Below are positions 1-7,048 of a DNA stretch of 8,134 nucleotides, one piece after another (the first letter of the stretch is position 1; each line of letters begins with the position of its first letter). The stretch covers positions 1-8,134 of the forward strand of contig DNJI01000124.1 of NCBI GenBank assembly GCA_003489145.1, read 5' to 3'. The notes below the pieces were generated by a model. It had not been told where the DNA came from, made no database searches, and saw only the letters and a program-made list of their open reading frames with translations. The DNA comes from Gammaproteobacteria bacterium. GTDB lineage: Bacteria > Pseudomonadota > Gammaproteobacteria > PS1 > Pseudothioglobaceae. The position numbers were made by a program, and so were the translations under genes.

Positions 1-1058
1 GCACTTTGGTAGGCTTTTTTGATAGGAGCAAATAATTTACCCACACCAGAGCCATGCAAGGCGGAAATATAATGCACGCTAGCATAATTGACGAACGAGA
101 GCTTAACTTCAAGTTTGCGCTTTACTTCTGATTTTTGATACTCATCCAGCCCATCCCATTTATTAATAGCGATCATTAATGCTCTGCCTTTATCAGCAAT
201 CATACCGAGTAGGGTGGCATCTTGTTCGGTCACCCCTTCACGAGCATCTAACACTAGGATAACCACGTGTGATTTTTCTAGAGCATCAATGGCTTTAATG
301 ATTGAGAATTTTTCAATTTTTTCATGGGTGGAGCGTTTACGGCGAATACCGGCAGTATCGATCAGCGTGTATTTTTGCCCTTCACGCTCAAAAGGAATAT
401 AGATGCTATCACGGGTGGTGCCTGGCAAGTCAATTGCTAGCACGCGCTCTTCACCAAGAATGCGGTTAATCAGCGTGGACTTTCCTACATTAGGCCTACC
501 CAGCACTGCAACAGCAATACCTTCAACATCTTCATCACTGTCTTCGTCATCCGTTACCTGAGGTAGCAGCGGTAACGTATGGTCGATTAATTCCTCAATA
601 CCTTGGCCGTGTTCGGCTGCAATTAAGATCGGCTCTCCTAATCCTAATTCATAAAATTCTGCTGCTAGACTAAGGTCTAATCCTTCAGCCTTATTACAAA
701 CTAAAACAATCTTTTTCTTGAGTCGACGCAATTGTGCACCAATTTCTCGATCCAGACCAATAACACCATCTCTAGCACTAACGATAAAATAGATAATATC
801 AGATTCTTCTAAAGCGTTTAATACTTGGCCTTGAATGCCACTATCAATTTCATTGACTTCATTGGTTAAACCACCGGTGTCAATAATGGTGACAAAAGTT
901 TCGCTGTCGTCATCTAATAAAACTTCTGTATATTGACGATCACGCGTTAGGCCTTCAAAGTCAGATACCAAGGCTTGGCGTGACTTGCTTAAGCGATTAA
1001 ATAGTGTGGACTTACCTACGTTCGGGCGTCCAACTAATGAAATGACAGGTAAACCCAT
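1..1058 (-). CDS. der: Ribosome assembly GTPase Der (EngA), C-terminus cut by window edge
   Basis: Der is a cytoplasmic tandem GTPase needed for maturation of the 50S ribosomal subunit. The frame starts at ATG 1058-1056 and stays open to the window edge, giving 352 full codons of a family usually near 450-490. Domain 1 has the P-loop GRPNVGKS at 10-17, DTGG at 60-63 and the base-recognition motif NKAE at 122-125. An acidic linker follows (about 168-178). Domain 2 has GRPNVGKS at 187-194, PGTTRD at 212-217, DTAG at 234-237 and NKWD at 299-302, then an SALHGSGVG segment at 332-340. The C-terminal KH-like domain would lie beyond base 1. The start follows the yfgM stop by 13 bases and has no clear ribosome binding site, so coupled translation is likely. 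The NKAE motif has Glu where NKxD is usual; I recall the same form in betaproteobacterial Der, so it is probably functional. Identification is firm. Confidence 0.97.
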   Translation of the reverse strand, partial: MGLPVISLVGRPNVGKSTLFNRLSKSRQALVSDFEGLTRDRQYTEVLLDDDSETFVTIIDTGGLTNEVNEIDSGIQGQVLNALEESDIIYFIVSARDGVIGLDREIGAQLRRLKKKIVLVCNKAEGLDLSLAAEFYELGLGEPILIAAEHGQGIEELIDHTLPLLPQVTDDEDSDEDVEGIAVAVLGRPNVGKSTLINRILGEERVLAIDLPGTTRDSIYIPFEREGQKYTLIDTAGIRRKRSTHEKIEKFSIIKAIDALEKSHVVILVLDAREGVTEQDATLLGMIADKGRALMIAINKWDGLDEYQKSEVKRKLEVKLSFVNYASVHYISALHGSGVGKLFAPIKKAYQS

Positions 1059-1071
1059 AATGTAAAAAGCG

Positions 1072-1686
1072 CTAGTTAAGGTCGTTTAACTTAATTTGAA
1101 TTAAAGCTCGCAACTCTGAATCAGTTGATAATTGAGCTAAGGCTAATTGGTAATGTTTTTTAGCAGAGTCAATATTATTTTTTGCTAAATAAATATCGCC
1201 TTTGGTTTGGTTGTACAAAGCACTAAAAACTGAATTTTCATCAGCGTCAAGGGTAGACAATGCTTGGTCATGGCTACCTATTTGCAAATAAATAGCAGCT
1301 GATCTAAGCTTAGCCGTATGGGCAATAAATTCATTTTCAGACTTTAATAATGGCGATAAATGCTCAAGTGCTTGCTGATAATTACCCGCTGACACCGCAT
1401 GTTTTGCCATCATTAATATAGATTGTTGTGCGTAACCACTGTCTGTGTGATCGCTTTGTAAAGTCGTTAATGCTGGTGAATTAGGGTTCGATACAACGGA
1501 TAAGTAAGCAGAGCGTGCGTTAATAGTTTGTTCACTCTGGTAGTTGTTGTAATAGTCAAAACCCCATATGCCTGATAAGCCCATGACGATACCTGCAATA
1601 ATTTGAGGTCCGTTTTCTTTAAGCCATTTTTTGATTTGCTCGGCTTGTTCGTCTTCAGTTTTACCTACTTCAATGAAGTTTTTCAT
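1072..1686 (-). CDS. yfgM: YfgM-like membrane-anchored TPR protein (SecYEG/PpiD ancillary protein)
   Basis: This 204-residue protein matches the YfgM family in length (E. coli 206), layout and position directly after hisS. It has a short charged cytoplasmic N-terminus (1-25, with the EQIKKWLKENG stretch typical of the family), one transmembrane helix at about 27-43 (IIAGIVMGLSGIWGF), and a periplasmic part (about 50-204) made of TPR-like helical repeats. Examples are AGNYQQALEHLSPLL near 98-112 and KNNIDSAKKHYQLAL near 169-183. In E. coli, YfgM binds the periplasmic chaperone PpiD and the SecYEG translocon and affects envelope stress signalling; the same role here is inferred by family. It begins 12 bases after the hisS stop, with a modest AAGAG site about 9 bases before ATG, and is followed closely by der. 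E. coli has bamB between yfgM and der; it is absent here. Confidence 0.88.
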   Translation of the reverse strand: MKNFIEVGKTEDEQAEQIKKWLKENGPQIIAGIVMGLSGIWGFDYYNNYQSEQTINARSAYLSVVSNPNSPALTTLQSDHTDSGYAQQSILMMAKHAVSAGNYQQALEHLSPLLKSENEFIAHTAKLRSAAIYLQIGSHDQALSTLDADENSVFSALYNQTKGDIYLAKNNIDSAKKHYQLALAQLSTDSELRALIQIKLNDLN

Positions 1687-1698
1687 ATCATGGTTCTC

Positions 1699-2961
1699 TT
1701 AATTTTTAAAATATTGAATCGCATCTTCTAGACTCATGGCTTGTTGCTCACCTTGGTCTTTAAGTGGTTTAATCGCGATTTGATTGTTTTGCACTTCTTC
1801 TTCACCTAGAATTAATGCATAATCAGCATTGGCTTTATCTGCCTTTTTAAATTGCGCTTTAAAACTACCTAAAGTGATGTCATTATAAAGTATTGCCTTG
1901 GGTAATGCATGATGCAGTTGTGCGGCAATTTGCATAGATTTAAGCTGTGCGTTTTCACCCAGCACGACTAAATAAATAGATAAAGGTGATTTTCCTAAAG
2001 TAATATCTTGCGCTTCTAATAGTAAAACTAAGCGTTCTAAGCCTAAAGCAAAGCCAACTGCAGAGGTTGATTTTCCGCCCATTTTCTCTACCAAGCCATC
2101 GTAACGGCCACCAGCACAAATCGTACCTTGTGCACCTAAGTCGGTTGTAGTCCATTCAAATACGGTGCGGTTGTAATAATCTAGACCTCTAACCAAGCGC
2201 GTGTTGATGACATAAGGGATATCTAAGCATTGCAAATACGCCTTGAATTCGTCAAAGTGTTTGCTTGATTCCTCATCTAGATGATCCATGAGTTTGGGTG
2301 CGGCATTAATCAAAGATTGCATGTCTTTATTTTTACTGTCTAGAATACGTAGCGGATTTGATGACAAACGCCTTGTGGAATCTTCATCCAGTTGATCTTT
2401 GTATTGAGTGAAATAATTAACCAATACAGATCGATAGTTTGCTCTTGCCTCAGTTGAACCTAGTGTGTTGATTTCTAAAGTGAGATTTTTTAAACCAAGG
2501 CTTTGCCATAGTGAATGAGTCATCGCCATTAGTTCAGCATCTATTTTGGCAGTATTGGCACCAAACACCTCAACACCCACCTGGTGGAATTGACGGTAGC
2601 GACCTTTTTGCGGACGCTCATGTCTAAACATGGCGCCTTGATAAAAGACTTTTTGGATGCCTTCTCTAGGCAGGTTGTGCTCAATCATGGCGCGTACACA
2701 GCCAGCAGTACCTTCAGGTCTTAAGCTTAAACTTTCACCACTAGATTCTTTCCAAGAGTACATTTCTTTTTCAACAATATCAGTCGCTTCACCAATTGCA
2801 CGGCAAAAAGTATCTGTTTTTTCGACGATGGGTGTGCGAATGTTTTTAAAGCCATAAGAGATAAACAAATCAAAGATTGTTTTTTCTAACGACAGCCACA
2901 AGACAGAGTCCTTAGGTAATAGGTCGTTCATTCCGCGAATAGCTTGGATTTTGTTAGACAT
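1699..2961 (-). CDS. hisS: Histidyl-tRNA synthetase
   Basis: This class II aminoacyl-tRNA synthetase charges tRNA-His with histidine in the cytoplasm. The 420-residue length is normal for bacterial HisRS. Visible signatures are the N-terminal RGMNDLLP at 9-16, the RPEGTAG segment at 81-87, motif 2 with FRHERPQKGRYRQFHQ at 112-127, the histidine-binding motif RGLDYYNRTVFEW at 258-270, the glycine-rich AGGRYDGL at 283-290, and motif 3 GFALGLERLVL at 303-313. The C-terminal anticodon-binding domain runs from about 327 to 420. No frameshift or missing motif is seen. Translation starts at ATG 2961-2959. The upstream leader is AT-rich with no Shine-Dalgarno sequence. The gene heads a compact hisS-yfgM-der group. 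Its upstream neighbour is a Gate membrane protein rather than ispG, which precedes hisS in E. coli. Confidence 0.98.
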   Translation of the reverse strand: MSNKIQAIRGMNDLLPKDSVLWLSLEKTIFDLFISYGFKNIRTPIVEKTDTFCRAIGEATDIVEKEMYSWKESSGESLSLRPEGTAGCVRAMIEHNLPREGIQKVFYQGAMFRHERPQKGRYRQFHQVGVEVFGANTAKIDAELMAMTHSLWQSLGLKNLTLEINTLGSTEARANYRSVLVNYFTQYKDQLDEDSTRRLSSNPLRILDSKNKDMQSLINAAPKLMDHLDEESSKHFDEFKAYLQCLDIPYVINTRLVRGLDYYNRTVFEWTTTDLGAQGTICAGGRYDGLVEKMGGKSTSAVGFALGLERLVLLLEAQDITLGKSPLSIYLVVLGENAQLKSMQIAAQLHHALPKAILYNDITLGSFKAQFKKADKANADYALILGEEEVQNNQIAIKPLKDQGEQQAMSLEDAIQYFKN

Positions 2962-2987
2962 TGCTGTTATGAAAAATTAATTAAGTT

Positions 2988-2996
2988 ATTTTACCA
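2988..2996 (-). promoter_or_regulatory. Candidate extended -10 promoter for hisS-yfgM-der
   Basis: In the 58-base gap before hisS, the minus strand reads TGGTAAAAT, an extended -10 (TGn) joined to a hexamer that matches TATAAT at five of six positions. Transcription from it would give a leader of about 20 bases. No good -35 hexamer lies 16-18 bases upstream, and AT-rich gaps produce such matches by chance. A short TTATT/AATAA inverted repeat overlaps it but is too weak for a terminator. The call is tentative. Confidence 0.3.
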
Positions 2997-3019
2997 ATAA
3001 TTACAAGGCTTTACTCCGT

Positions 3020-3907
3020 TTAAGTCCGACCTATTTTGTAATAAATAGAAATGACAAAAAACACAAAAGTGGCAAAAAATAAGCGAATACCAATAAGTAG
3101 AAAAATATCAGCTCCAAAGAATACAAAGAGCAAGGTGTCTTCAATAATAGCGTGGGCTACCATTAAAAAATAGCAAACCGATACCACCTGTTGTTTGCTC
3201 ATGTATTGTGCTTCTTTTAAAAGTACACCAGCACCGTAAGTAATACCGATTAAAACACCGGTTATTAAAGCCATGATTGTGCTTAGATGATGATCAAATT
3301 TTTGTAAGAAATTTAAGCCTTTGATTAAGGTGATAATAAAAATAACCAGACTAACTAAAATAATAATTTCTATTGAAAGTAAGACAGATTCATAAATTTT
3401 TTGTAATAAAAAATCAATGAAGTTTGTAGGCGTTATCGAAGTTGTTTGGTATAAAGCATTAGCAACCTCGTTAGGATTGTCGAACAATATTTCTGCTGGA
3501 ATCATTAGCAAGGGTGTTAGCACTACAAATGCCATAACCAGTCTAAAGCTTATTGATTTTATCCAGCCAATACCCAATTTTTTCATAATAGCCGATTCAA
3601 CAGGGATTGAGTGCATCACACCAAGAAATAGACCTAGCACTGTCCAATCGTAGACACTTAGACCTAGAGGAGAAGCAAAGGCAATAGCAGCATACAGATT
3701 AAGAAACACACCAGATGCTAGGGCTAATGCCGCTTCTGGTGGTAAATTAAGTAAAGTAGTAAAAGGTGTAAATACTTGAGCAATAATAGGCATTAACTCA
3801 AAATACAATAATAGCTCTGCTAATAAAAAATAAGGAATAACAGTGCTAAGAATGATTTTAGCAGTTGAAATTGAGCTGCTAATAAAGGCCTTAGTGTCAA
3901 ATATCAC
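3020..3907 (-). CDS. Nucleoside-recognition (Gate) domain membrane protein
   Basis: This is a very hydrophobic 295-residue protein with roughly eight membrane segments (about 13-38, 58-78, 86-98, 120-140, 175-198, 210-230, 243-262, 266-289). It resembles the nucleoside-recognition/Gate family, related to YjiH and the spore maturation proteins SpmA/SpmB, whose substrates are poorly defined. Two halves carry matching patterns: ALASGV at 62-67 followed by HSIPVE at 99-104, and ALITGV at 213-218 followed by HAIIED at 252-257. This suggests a tandem duplication, with a His and an acidic residue conserved in each half. The start is GTG 3907-3905. It forms a GTGA overlap with the stop of the 5'-nucleotidase gene, which strongly supports this start and coupled translation. 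The partner gene suggests nucleoside movement across the inner membrane, but transport is not shown by sequence and the direction is unknown. Confidence 0.75.
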   Translation of the reverse strand: MIFDTKAFISSSISTAKIILSTVIPYFLLAELLLYFELMPIIAQVFTPFTTLLNLPPEAALALASGVFLNLYAAIAFASPLGLSVYDWTVLGLFLGVMHSIPVESAIMKKLGIGWIKSISFRLVMAFVVLTPLLMIPAEILFDNPNEVANALYQTTSITPTNFIDFLLQKIYESVLLSIEIIILVSLVIFIITLIKGLNFLQKFDHHLSTIMALITGVLIGITYGAGVLLKEAQYMSKQQVVSVCYFLMVAHAIIEDTLLFVFFGADIFLLIGIRLFFATFVFFVISIYYKIGRT

Positions 3908-4806
3908 AAATTAGAAATTCCACTTGGAACATGTCCTGTTGGCACGTACTGGGAGGCAGATTGACAGTGCTTGTGCTGATCATCAAAAAAGATATCTGCA
4001 CCAAACTCTTTTAAGAAAATACCTTTGTCAAGCCCACCTAAAAAGAATGACTCATCGATACGAATTCCCCATTCACGCATGGTGTGAATCACGCGTTTGT
4101 GTGAGGGGGCAGAACGTGCTGTGACTAAGGCTGTTCTAATAGGGTTATTCTCCACAGGAAAGGCGGATTGAATTTTATGTAATGATTTTAAAAAACACTT
4201 AAAAGGTCCAGCCTTAAGTTCAACATTGGCTGATTTTTTTTCGTTTTCCTCAAAGGCCTCAATGCCTTTTTCTTGGTAGATTTTTTCTGCCTCGTCTGAA
4301 AAAATCACTGCATCACCATCAAAAGCGATGCGTAATTGCGTGTCGTGAGAATCGTTTGAGCCAGAGCCAACAATAGAAGCGGCAGCAAAACCTGATTCTA
4401 GTGCTTTTTGCACATCCTGATAATTGCTCGATAAAAATAAGTCTGCCTCAAAAGCACCAACCAAGGTGTGCGTGCTTTCACCACGAGTGAAGGCTGCTCG
4501 CGAGATGTTAAGACCATAATGTTCGATCGAATTAAAGATACGTAAGCCTGTATCAGCGCTGTTGCGAGAGAGTAAAATAACATCAATTGGATTTTGCTTG
4601 GTATTAAGCTTTAACAGTTTTTTAACCAGTGTAAATCCAACACCAGGTTTTAAAATAACCTCTTCATTTTTTTCTTGGTGTTTGGCATAAGCCTCCACAC
4701 CATGCTCTTTAAAAATTTGATGTGATTCATCTAAATCAAACAAAGCTCTTGATGAGATTGCAATGACAAGCTTCCCTTTAGCTTCTGGGTCTACAGCGTC
4801 TGCCAT
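3904..4806 (-). CDS. Cytosolic IA-type 5'-nucleotidase (HAD-like)
   Basis: This 300-residue protein matches the 5'-nucleotidase family that includes vertebrate cytosolic cN-IA, which removes phosphate from AMP and related monophosphates. Shared landmarks are SSRALFDLDESH at 18-29, ESGFAAASI at 137-145, QLRIAFDGDAVIFSDEAE at 157-174, PIRTALVTARSA at 222-233 and IFFDDQ at 272-277. The DGD (163-165), Thr229 and Asp275-Asp276 fit HAD motifs I, II and IV, so the active site probably lies in the second half. Residues 13-136 align end to end with 158-285, an internal duplication whose first half has Ser/Arg and Ser-Ser in place of the aspartates. No signal peptide is seen, so it is cytoplasmic. It overlaps yqiB by 16 bases and the downstream Gate gene by 4. 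Substrate preference cannot be read from the sequence. Confidence 0.88.
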   Translation of the reverse strand: MADAVDPEAKGKLVIAISSRALFDLDESHQIFKEHGVEAYAKHQEKNEEVILKPGVGFTLVKKLLKLNTKQNPIDVILLSRNSADTGLRIFNSIEHYGLNISRAAFTRGESTHTLVGAFEADLFLSSNYQDVQKALESGFAAASIVGSGSNDSHDTQLRIAFDGDAVIFSDEAEKIYQEKGIEAFEENEKKSANVELKAGPFKCFLKSLHKIQSAFPVENNPIRTALVTARSAPSHKRVIHTMREWGIRIDESFFLGGLDKGIFLKEFGADIFFDDQHKHCQSASQYVPTGHVPSGISNL

Positions 4807-5297
4807 GATATTCCTTGAGAAGGTGAATTGGATTTAGCCAAGAGAGGCTGCTCTGGGGTATATTTACTTAAGCAGTAATCTAACCATCTTTCGATAAAAG
4901 TATTGAGTTCCCATTGTATATCCATATCAGAACATTTAGCTAAGAACGGATGATTGGTGTTAAGAGTAGTTTCGTTACACACTGAAATAACCTCAAGTAG
5001 GTTGGCATCAAAGTACACTTTAAATTTAATATCAGGCCGACTGATTGATCCAGCAGGAGAGTCAATTTGGTGGGTTAGGATAAAAGTGGTGGTATAAGGT
5101 GTTTTTTCTTCTACAAACAAATGCAAATCTTTTTCACCTGTTTGCTTGGCAATACTATGATGAGAAATGATTGGTAGCAAAGGGATGAGTCGTGATATTT
5201 TTTTAAAATTGACTTCAAATAAGTCAGAAACTTGAGCATAACTCTTTGGCTTTTGTTGGTTGTACAAGTCTCTGATGAGTGCTGTTTCTAAATCCAT
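4791..5297 (-). CDS. yqiB: YqiB-like DUF1249 protein of unknown function
   Basis: This 168-residue soluble protein resembles E. coli YqiB (about 140 residues), family DUF1249, whose function is unknown. Shared features are the N-terminal FEVNFKKISRLIPL stretch at 27-40, the central YTTTFILT at 68-75, the DIKFKVYFDANLLEVISVC segment at 89-107, and the C-terminal NTFIERWLDYCLSKY block at 131-145 (YqiB has NQFLADWLRYCL). It is about 12 residues longer than YqiB at the N-terminus and has a polar tail after residue 146. The gene overlaps the end of cpdA by 10 bases; E. coli also keeps yqiB next to cpdA, which supports both identifications. The ATG at 5297-5295 has no good ribosome binding site, so coupling to cpdA is likely. 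No membrane segment or catalytic motif is evident. Confidence 0.82.
   Translation of the reverse strand: MDLETALIRDLYNQQKPKSYAQVSDLFEVNFKKISRLIPLLPIISHHSIAKQTGEKDLHLFVEEKTPYTTTFILTHQIDSPAGSISRPDIKFKVYFDANLLEVISVCNETTLNTNHPFLAKCSDMDIQWELNTFIERWLDYCLSKYTPEQPLLAKSNSPSQGISWQTL
4812..4816 (-). promoter_or_regulatory. Ribosome binding site of the 5'-nucleotidase gene
   Basis: AAGGA lies five bases before ATG 4806-4804, inside the end of the yqiB reading frame. It is the clearest Shine-Dalgarno sequence in the window and fixes this start despite the 16-base overlap with the previous gene. It also suggests that the nucleotidase is translated more independently than its neighbours. Confidence 0.7.
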
Positions 5298-5995
5298 TGC
5301 GTGTTGTATTCTAATTTTCCATCATCATGTAGTCTGTAATGGTTAAATCCAATCCTAGTTTCGTTGTCAAATTGTAGAGCGGTCGATGGGCATGAGATAA
5401 GCACAACATCATCGTTATTAAATTCACTGGCTTGGTGAGCATGCCCCCATAAAACTGCCTTTATTTTAGGGTATTTATTCATCACATTGAACAGTTCGTC
5501 TGCATTTTCTAATGAGAGTGAGTCATCCCAATCTGATTGCATGGAGACAATTGGATGATGCAGGGCAACAATGTTGTATTTGGCTACGCTATTTTGCAAG
5601 TCTTGATCAAGCTGGTCCAGTGCTTGTTTGGTGACATAGCCACTGGTTTTCGAGGGCTGAGTGGAGTCGATGGTGATAATTTCCCAATGACCTAGGCTGA
5701 ATTTGGAAATTAACTGCTCAGAAAAAACTTGATTCAGATTCTCAATTTGGTCATGATTACCACTTAACACGACAATCTTAGATTCGATTGGCATAAGCAT
5801 ACGTTGTAAGACTTGGTAAGAATTGAGTGTGCCATTATGGGTGAGATCACCTGTAATCAACAAGGTGTCACAGTTGTGCTTAGTAACAGCCCTAATAACT
5901 GAAACTAAATTAGTGTGGGTATCCACCTCCATTGACTCTACTTGGTCATCAATATGACAATCACTGATTTGGATTAAGTCGTGACTTTGGTTCAC
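5288..5995 (-). CDS. cpdA: CpdA-type 3',5'-cyclic-nucleotide phosphodiesterase (calcineurin-like)
   Basis: This is a class III cyclic-AMP phosphodiesterase candidate, a cytoplasmic dinuclear-metal enzyme that would hydrolyse cAMP to AMP. The 235-residue protein shows all metallophosphoesterase motifs in order: D12-x-H14, GD at 49-50 in GDLTHNG, GNHD at 79-82, HH at 146-147 and GHAH at 184-187. Further CpdA-like points are the PSTALQF segment at 203-209 and the C-terminal HDDGKLE at 223-229. It is shorter than E. coli CpdA (275), mainly at the ends and in loops. The start is GTG 5995-5993, forming GTGA with the alr stop; no Shine-Dalgarno sequence is visible, so translation is probably coupled to alr. 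The next gene is yqiB, as in E. coli. Substrate is inferred: calcineurin-like enzymes vary, and no cyclase or CRP gene lies in the window to confirm cAMP use. Confidence 0.85.
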   Translation of the reverse strand: MNQSHDLIQISDCHIDDQVESMEVDTHTNLVSVIRAVTKHNCDTLLITGDLTHNGTLNSYQVLQRMLMPIESKIVVLSGNHDQIENLNQVFSEQLISKFSLGHWEIITIDSTQPSKTSGYVTKQALDQLDQDLQNSVAKYNIVALHHPIVSMQSDWDDSLSLENADELFNVMNKYPKIKAVLWGHAHQASEFNNDDVVLISCPSTALQFDNETRIGFNHYRLHDDGKLEYNTQWI

Positions 5996-7041
5996 GGCAC
6001 TGATGTAAAGCTAACGCGATTACTCAATCCGGTGAGTAATTCATAGCTAATGGTGTCACTGTTATTGGCGACAACTTCAACCCGAAGTTGTTCATCTCCC
6101 CATAAAACAGCGTTATCGCCAATACTAGCTTTTGTTGAGCTGATATCGACACAAATTAGATCCATGGATACACGGCCAATCAATGGGCACAAGATGCCGT
6201 TAATCAATACAGGTGTGCCATTTTTGGCATGTCTAGGGTAGCCATCTCCGTAGCCAATCCCAACCACAGCCAGTGTGATGTCTTTATCTGCTATCCAAGT
6301 AGCACCATAGCCAACCGACTCACCTGCTTGCAGGGTTTTAATTGAGAGTATAGGCGCAGATAATGTCATGACTGGCTTGAGCTGATTGTTGGGTGTGTTA
6401 AATGGAGAGGCGCCATAAAGCATAATCCCAGGGCGTACAAAATCAAAGGCTGTTTCTGCTTGAGATAAAATCGCAGCAGAGTTAGCCATGGATCGATTGT
6501 TCGTTTTAGTTGTTAATTCTTTAAAATTGTTAAGCTGAGCTTTGTTCATAGGATGACCAATTTCATCAGCACAAGCAAAGTGACTCATAACGCAGGCAAC
6601 CTTCACCAAAGGATTATCCTTAAGCAAAGGTAAACACTCTTTGTACTCATTGGTAGACAAACCTAGTCGATGCATGCCAGTATCAATCTTAAGCCAAATA
6701 CTAACTGATTTATGAGTGTTATTAATAATGGTTATTTGTGATGCGTGGTGCACAACAATATGACAATTTAGCTCAATCGCTTGCTGTAGTTCAGCTTCTG
6801 AATACACGCCTGACAATAGCAAAATAGGGCGCTTAGTAATAGCTCGTAATTTTTCAGCTTCTAACAACTCACTAACAGCTAGCATGTCTGAACCGTCGAT
6901 TAACGGATGAATATAATCCAAGTGATGACCATAGGCATTGGCTTTAATCATCGATACCACTTTGGCACCAGATGTTAATTGCTTAACAACCGATAAATTG
7001 TGAGTTAATGCTGATTGTGAAATTGAAGCCTTAGCACGCAT
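5992..7041 (-). CDS. alr: Alanine racemase
   Basis: Alr is a cytoplasmic PLP enzyme that interconverts L- and D-alanine, supplying D-alanine for peptidoglycan. At 349 residues it is of normal length (E. coli Alr about 359). The PLP-binding lysine is K33 in MIKANAYGH (31-39). The substrate-channel stretch KIDTGMHRLG is at 118-127, MSHFACAD at 152-159, and FVRPGIMLYG at 201-210. The second catalytic base is Tyr245 in SVGYGATW, followed by IGYGDGYPR at 262-270, GRVSMD at 289-294 and the C-terminal ELLTGLSNR at 334-342. All expected catalytic positions are present. It starts 7 bases after the dnaB stop with no clear ribosome binding site and ends in a GTGA overlap with cpdA. The dnaB-alr order is also that of E. 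coli. A catabolic (DadX) role is less likely, since no dadA is adjacent. Confidence 0.97.
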   Translation of the reverse strand: MRAKASISQSALTHNLSVVKQLTSGAKVVSMIKANAYGHHLDYIHPLIDGSDMLAVSELLEAEKLRAITKRPILLLSGVYSEAELQQAIELNCHIVVHHASQITIINNTHKSVSIWLKIDTGMHRLGLSTNEYKECLPLLKDNPLVKVACVMSHFACADEIGHPMNKAQLNNFKELTTKTNNRSMANSAAILSQAETAFDFVRPGIMLYGASPFNTPNNQLKPVMTLSAPILSIKTLQAGESVGYGATWIADKDITLAVVGIGYGDGYPRHAKNGTPVLINGILCPLIGRVSMDLICVDISSTKASIGDNAVLWGDEQLRVEVVANNSDTISYELLTGLSNRVSFTSVP

Positions 7042-7048
7042 ATTAAAT

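Noticed and set aside
1683..1691. Two-codon open frame ATG-ATA-TGA overlapping the yfgM start on the minus strand.
   Set aside because: A minimal frame of this size arises easily by chance, and nothing links it to regulation.
1955..2155. Alternative-frame open reading frame within hisS, and similar ones on both strands inside der, hisS, the Gate gene, the nucleotidase, alr and dnaB.
   Set aside because: They lie wholly within strongly supported genes, show no recognisable domains and have no ribosome binding site of their own.
2962..3019. Possible terminator or regulatory RNA between the Gate gene and hisS.
   Set aside because: Only a five-pair AT stem (TTATT/AATAA) is visible, with no GC-rich hairpin. 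It is too weak, so I list only a tentative -10 motif.
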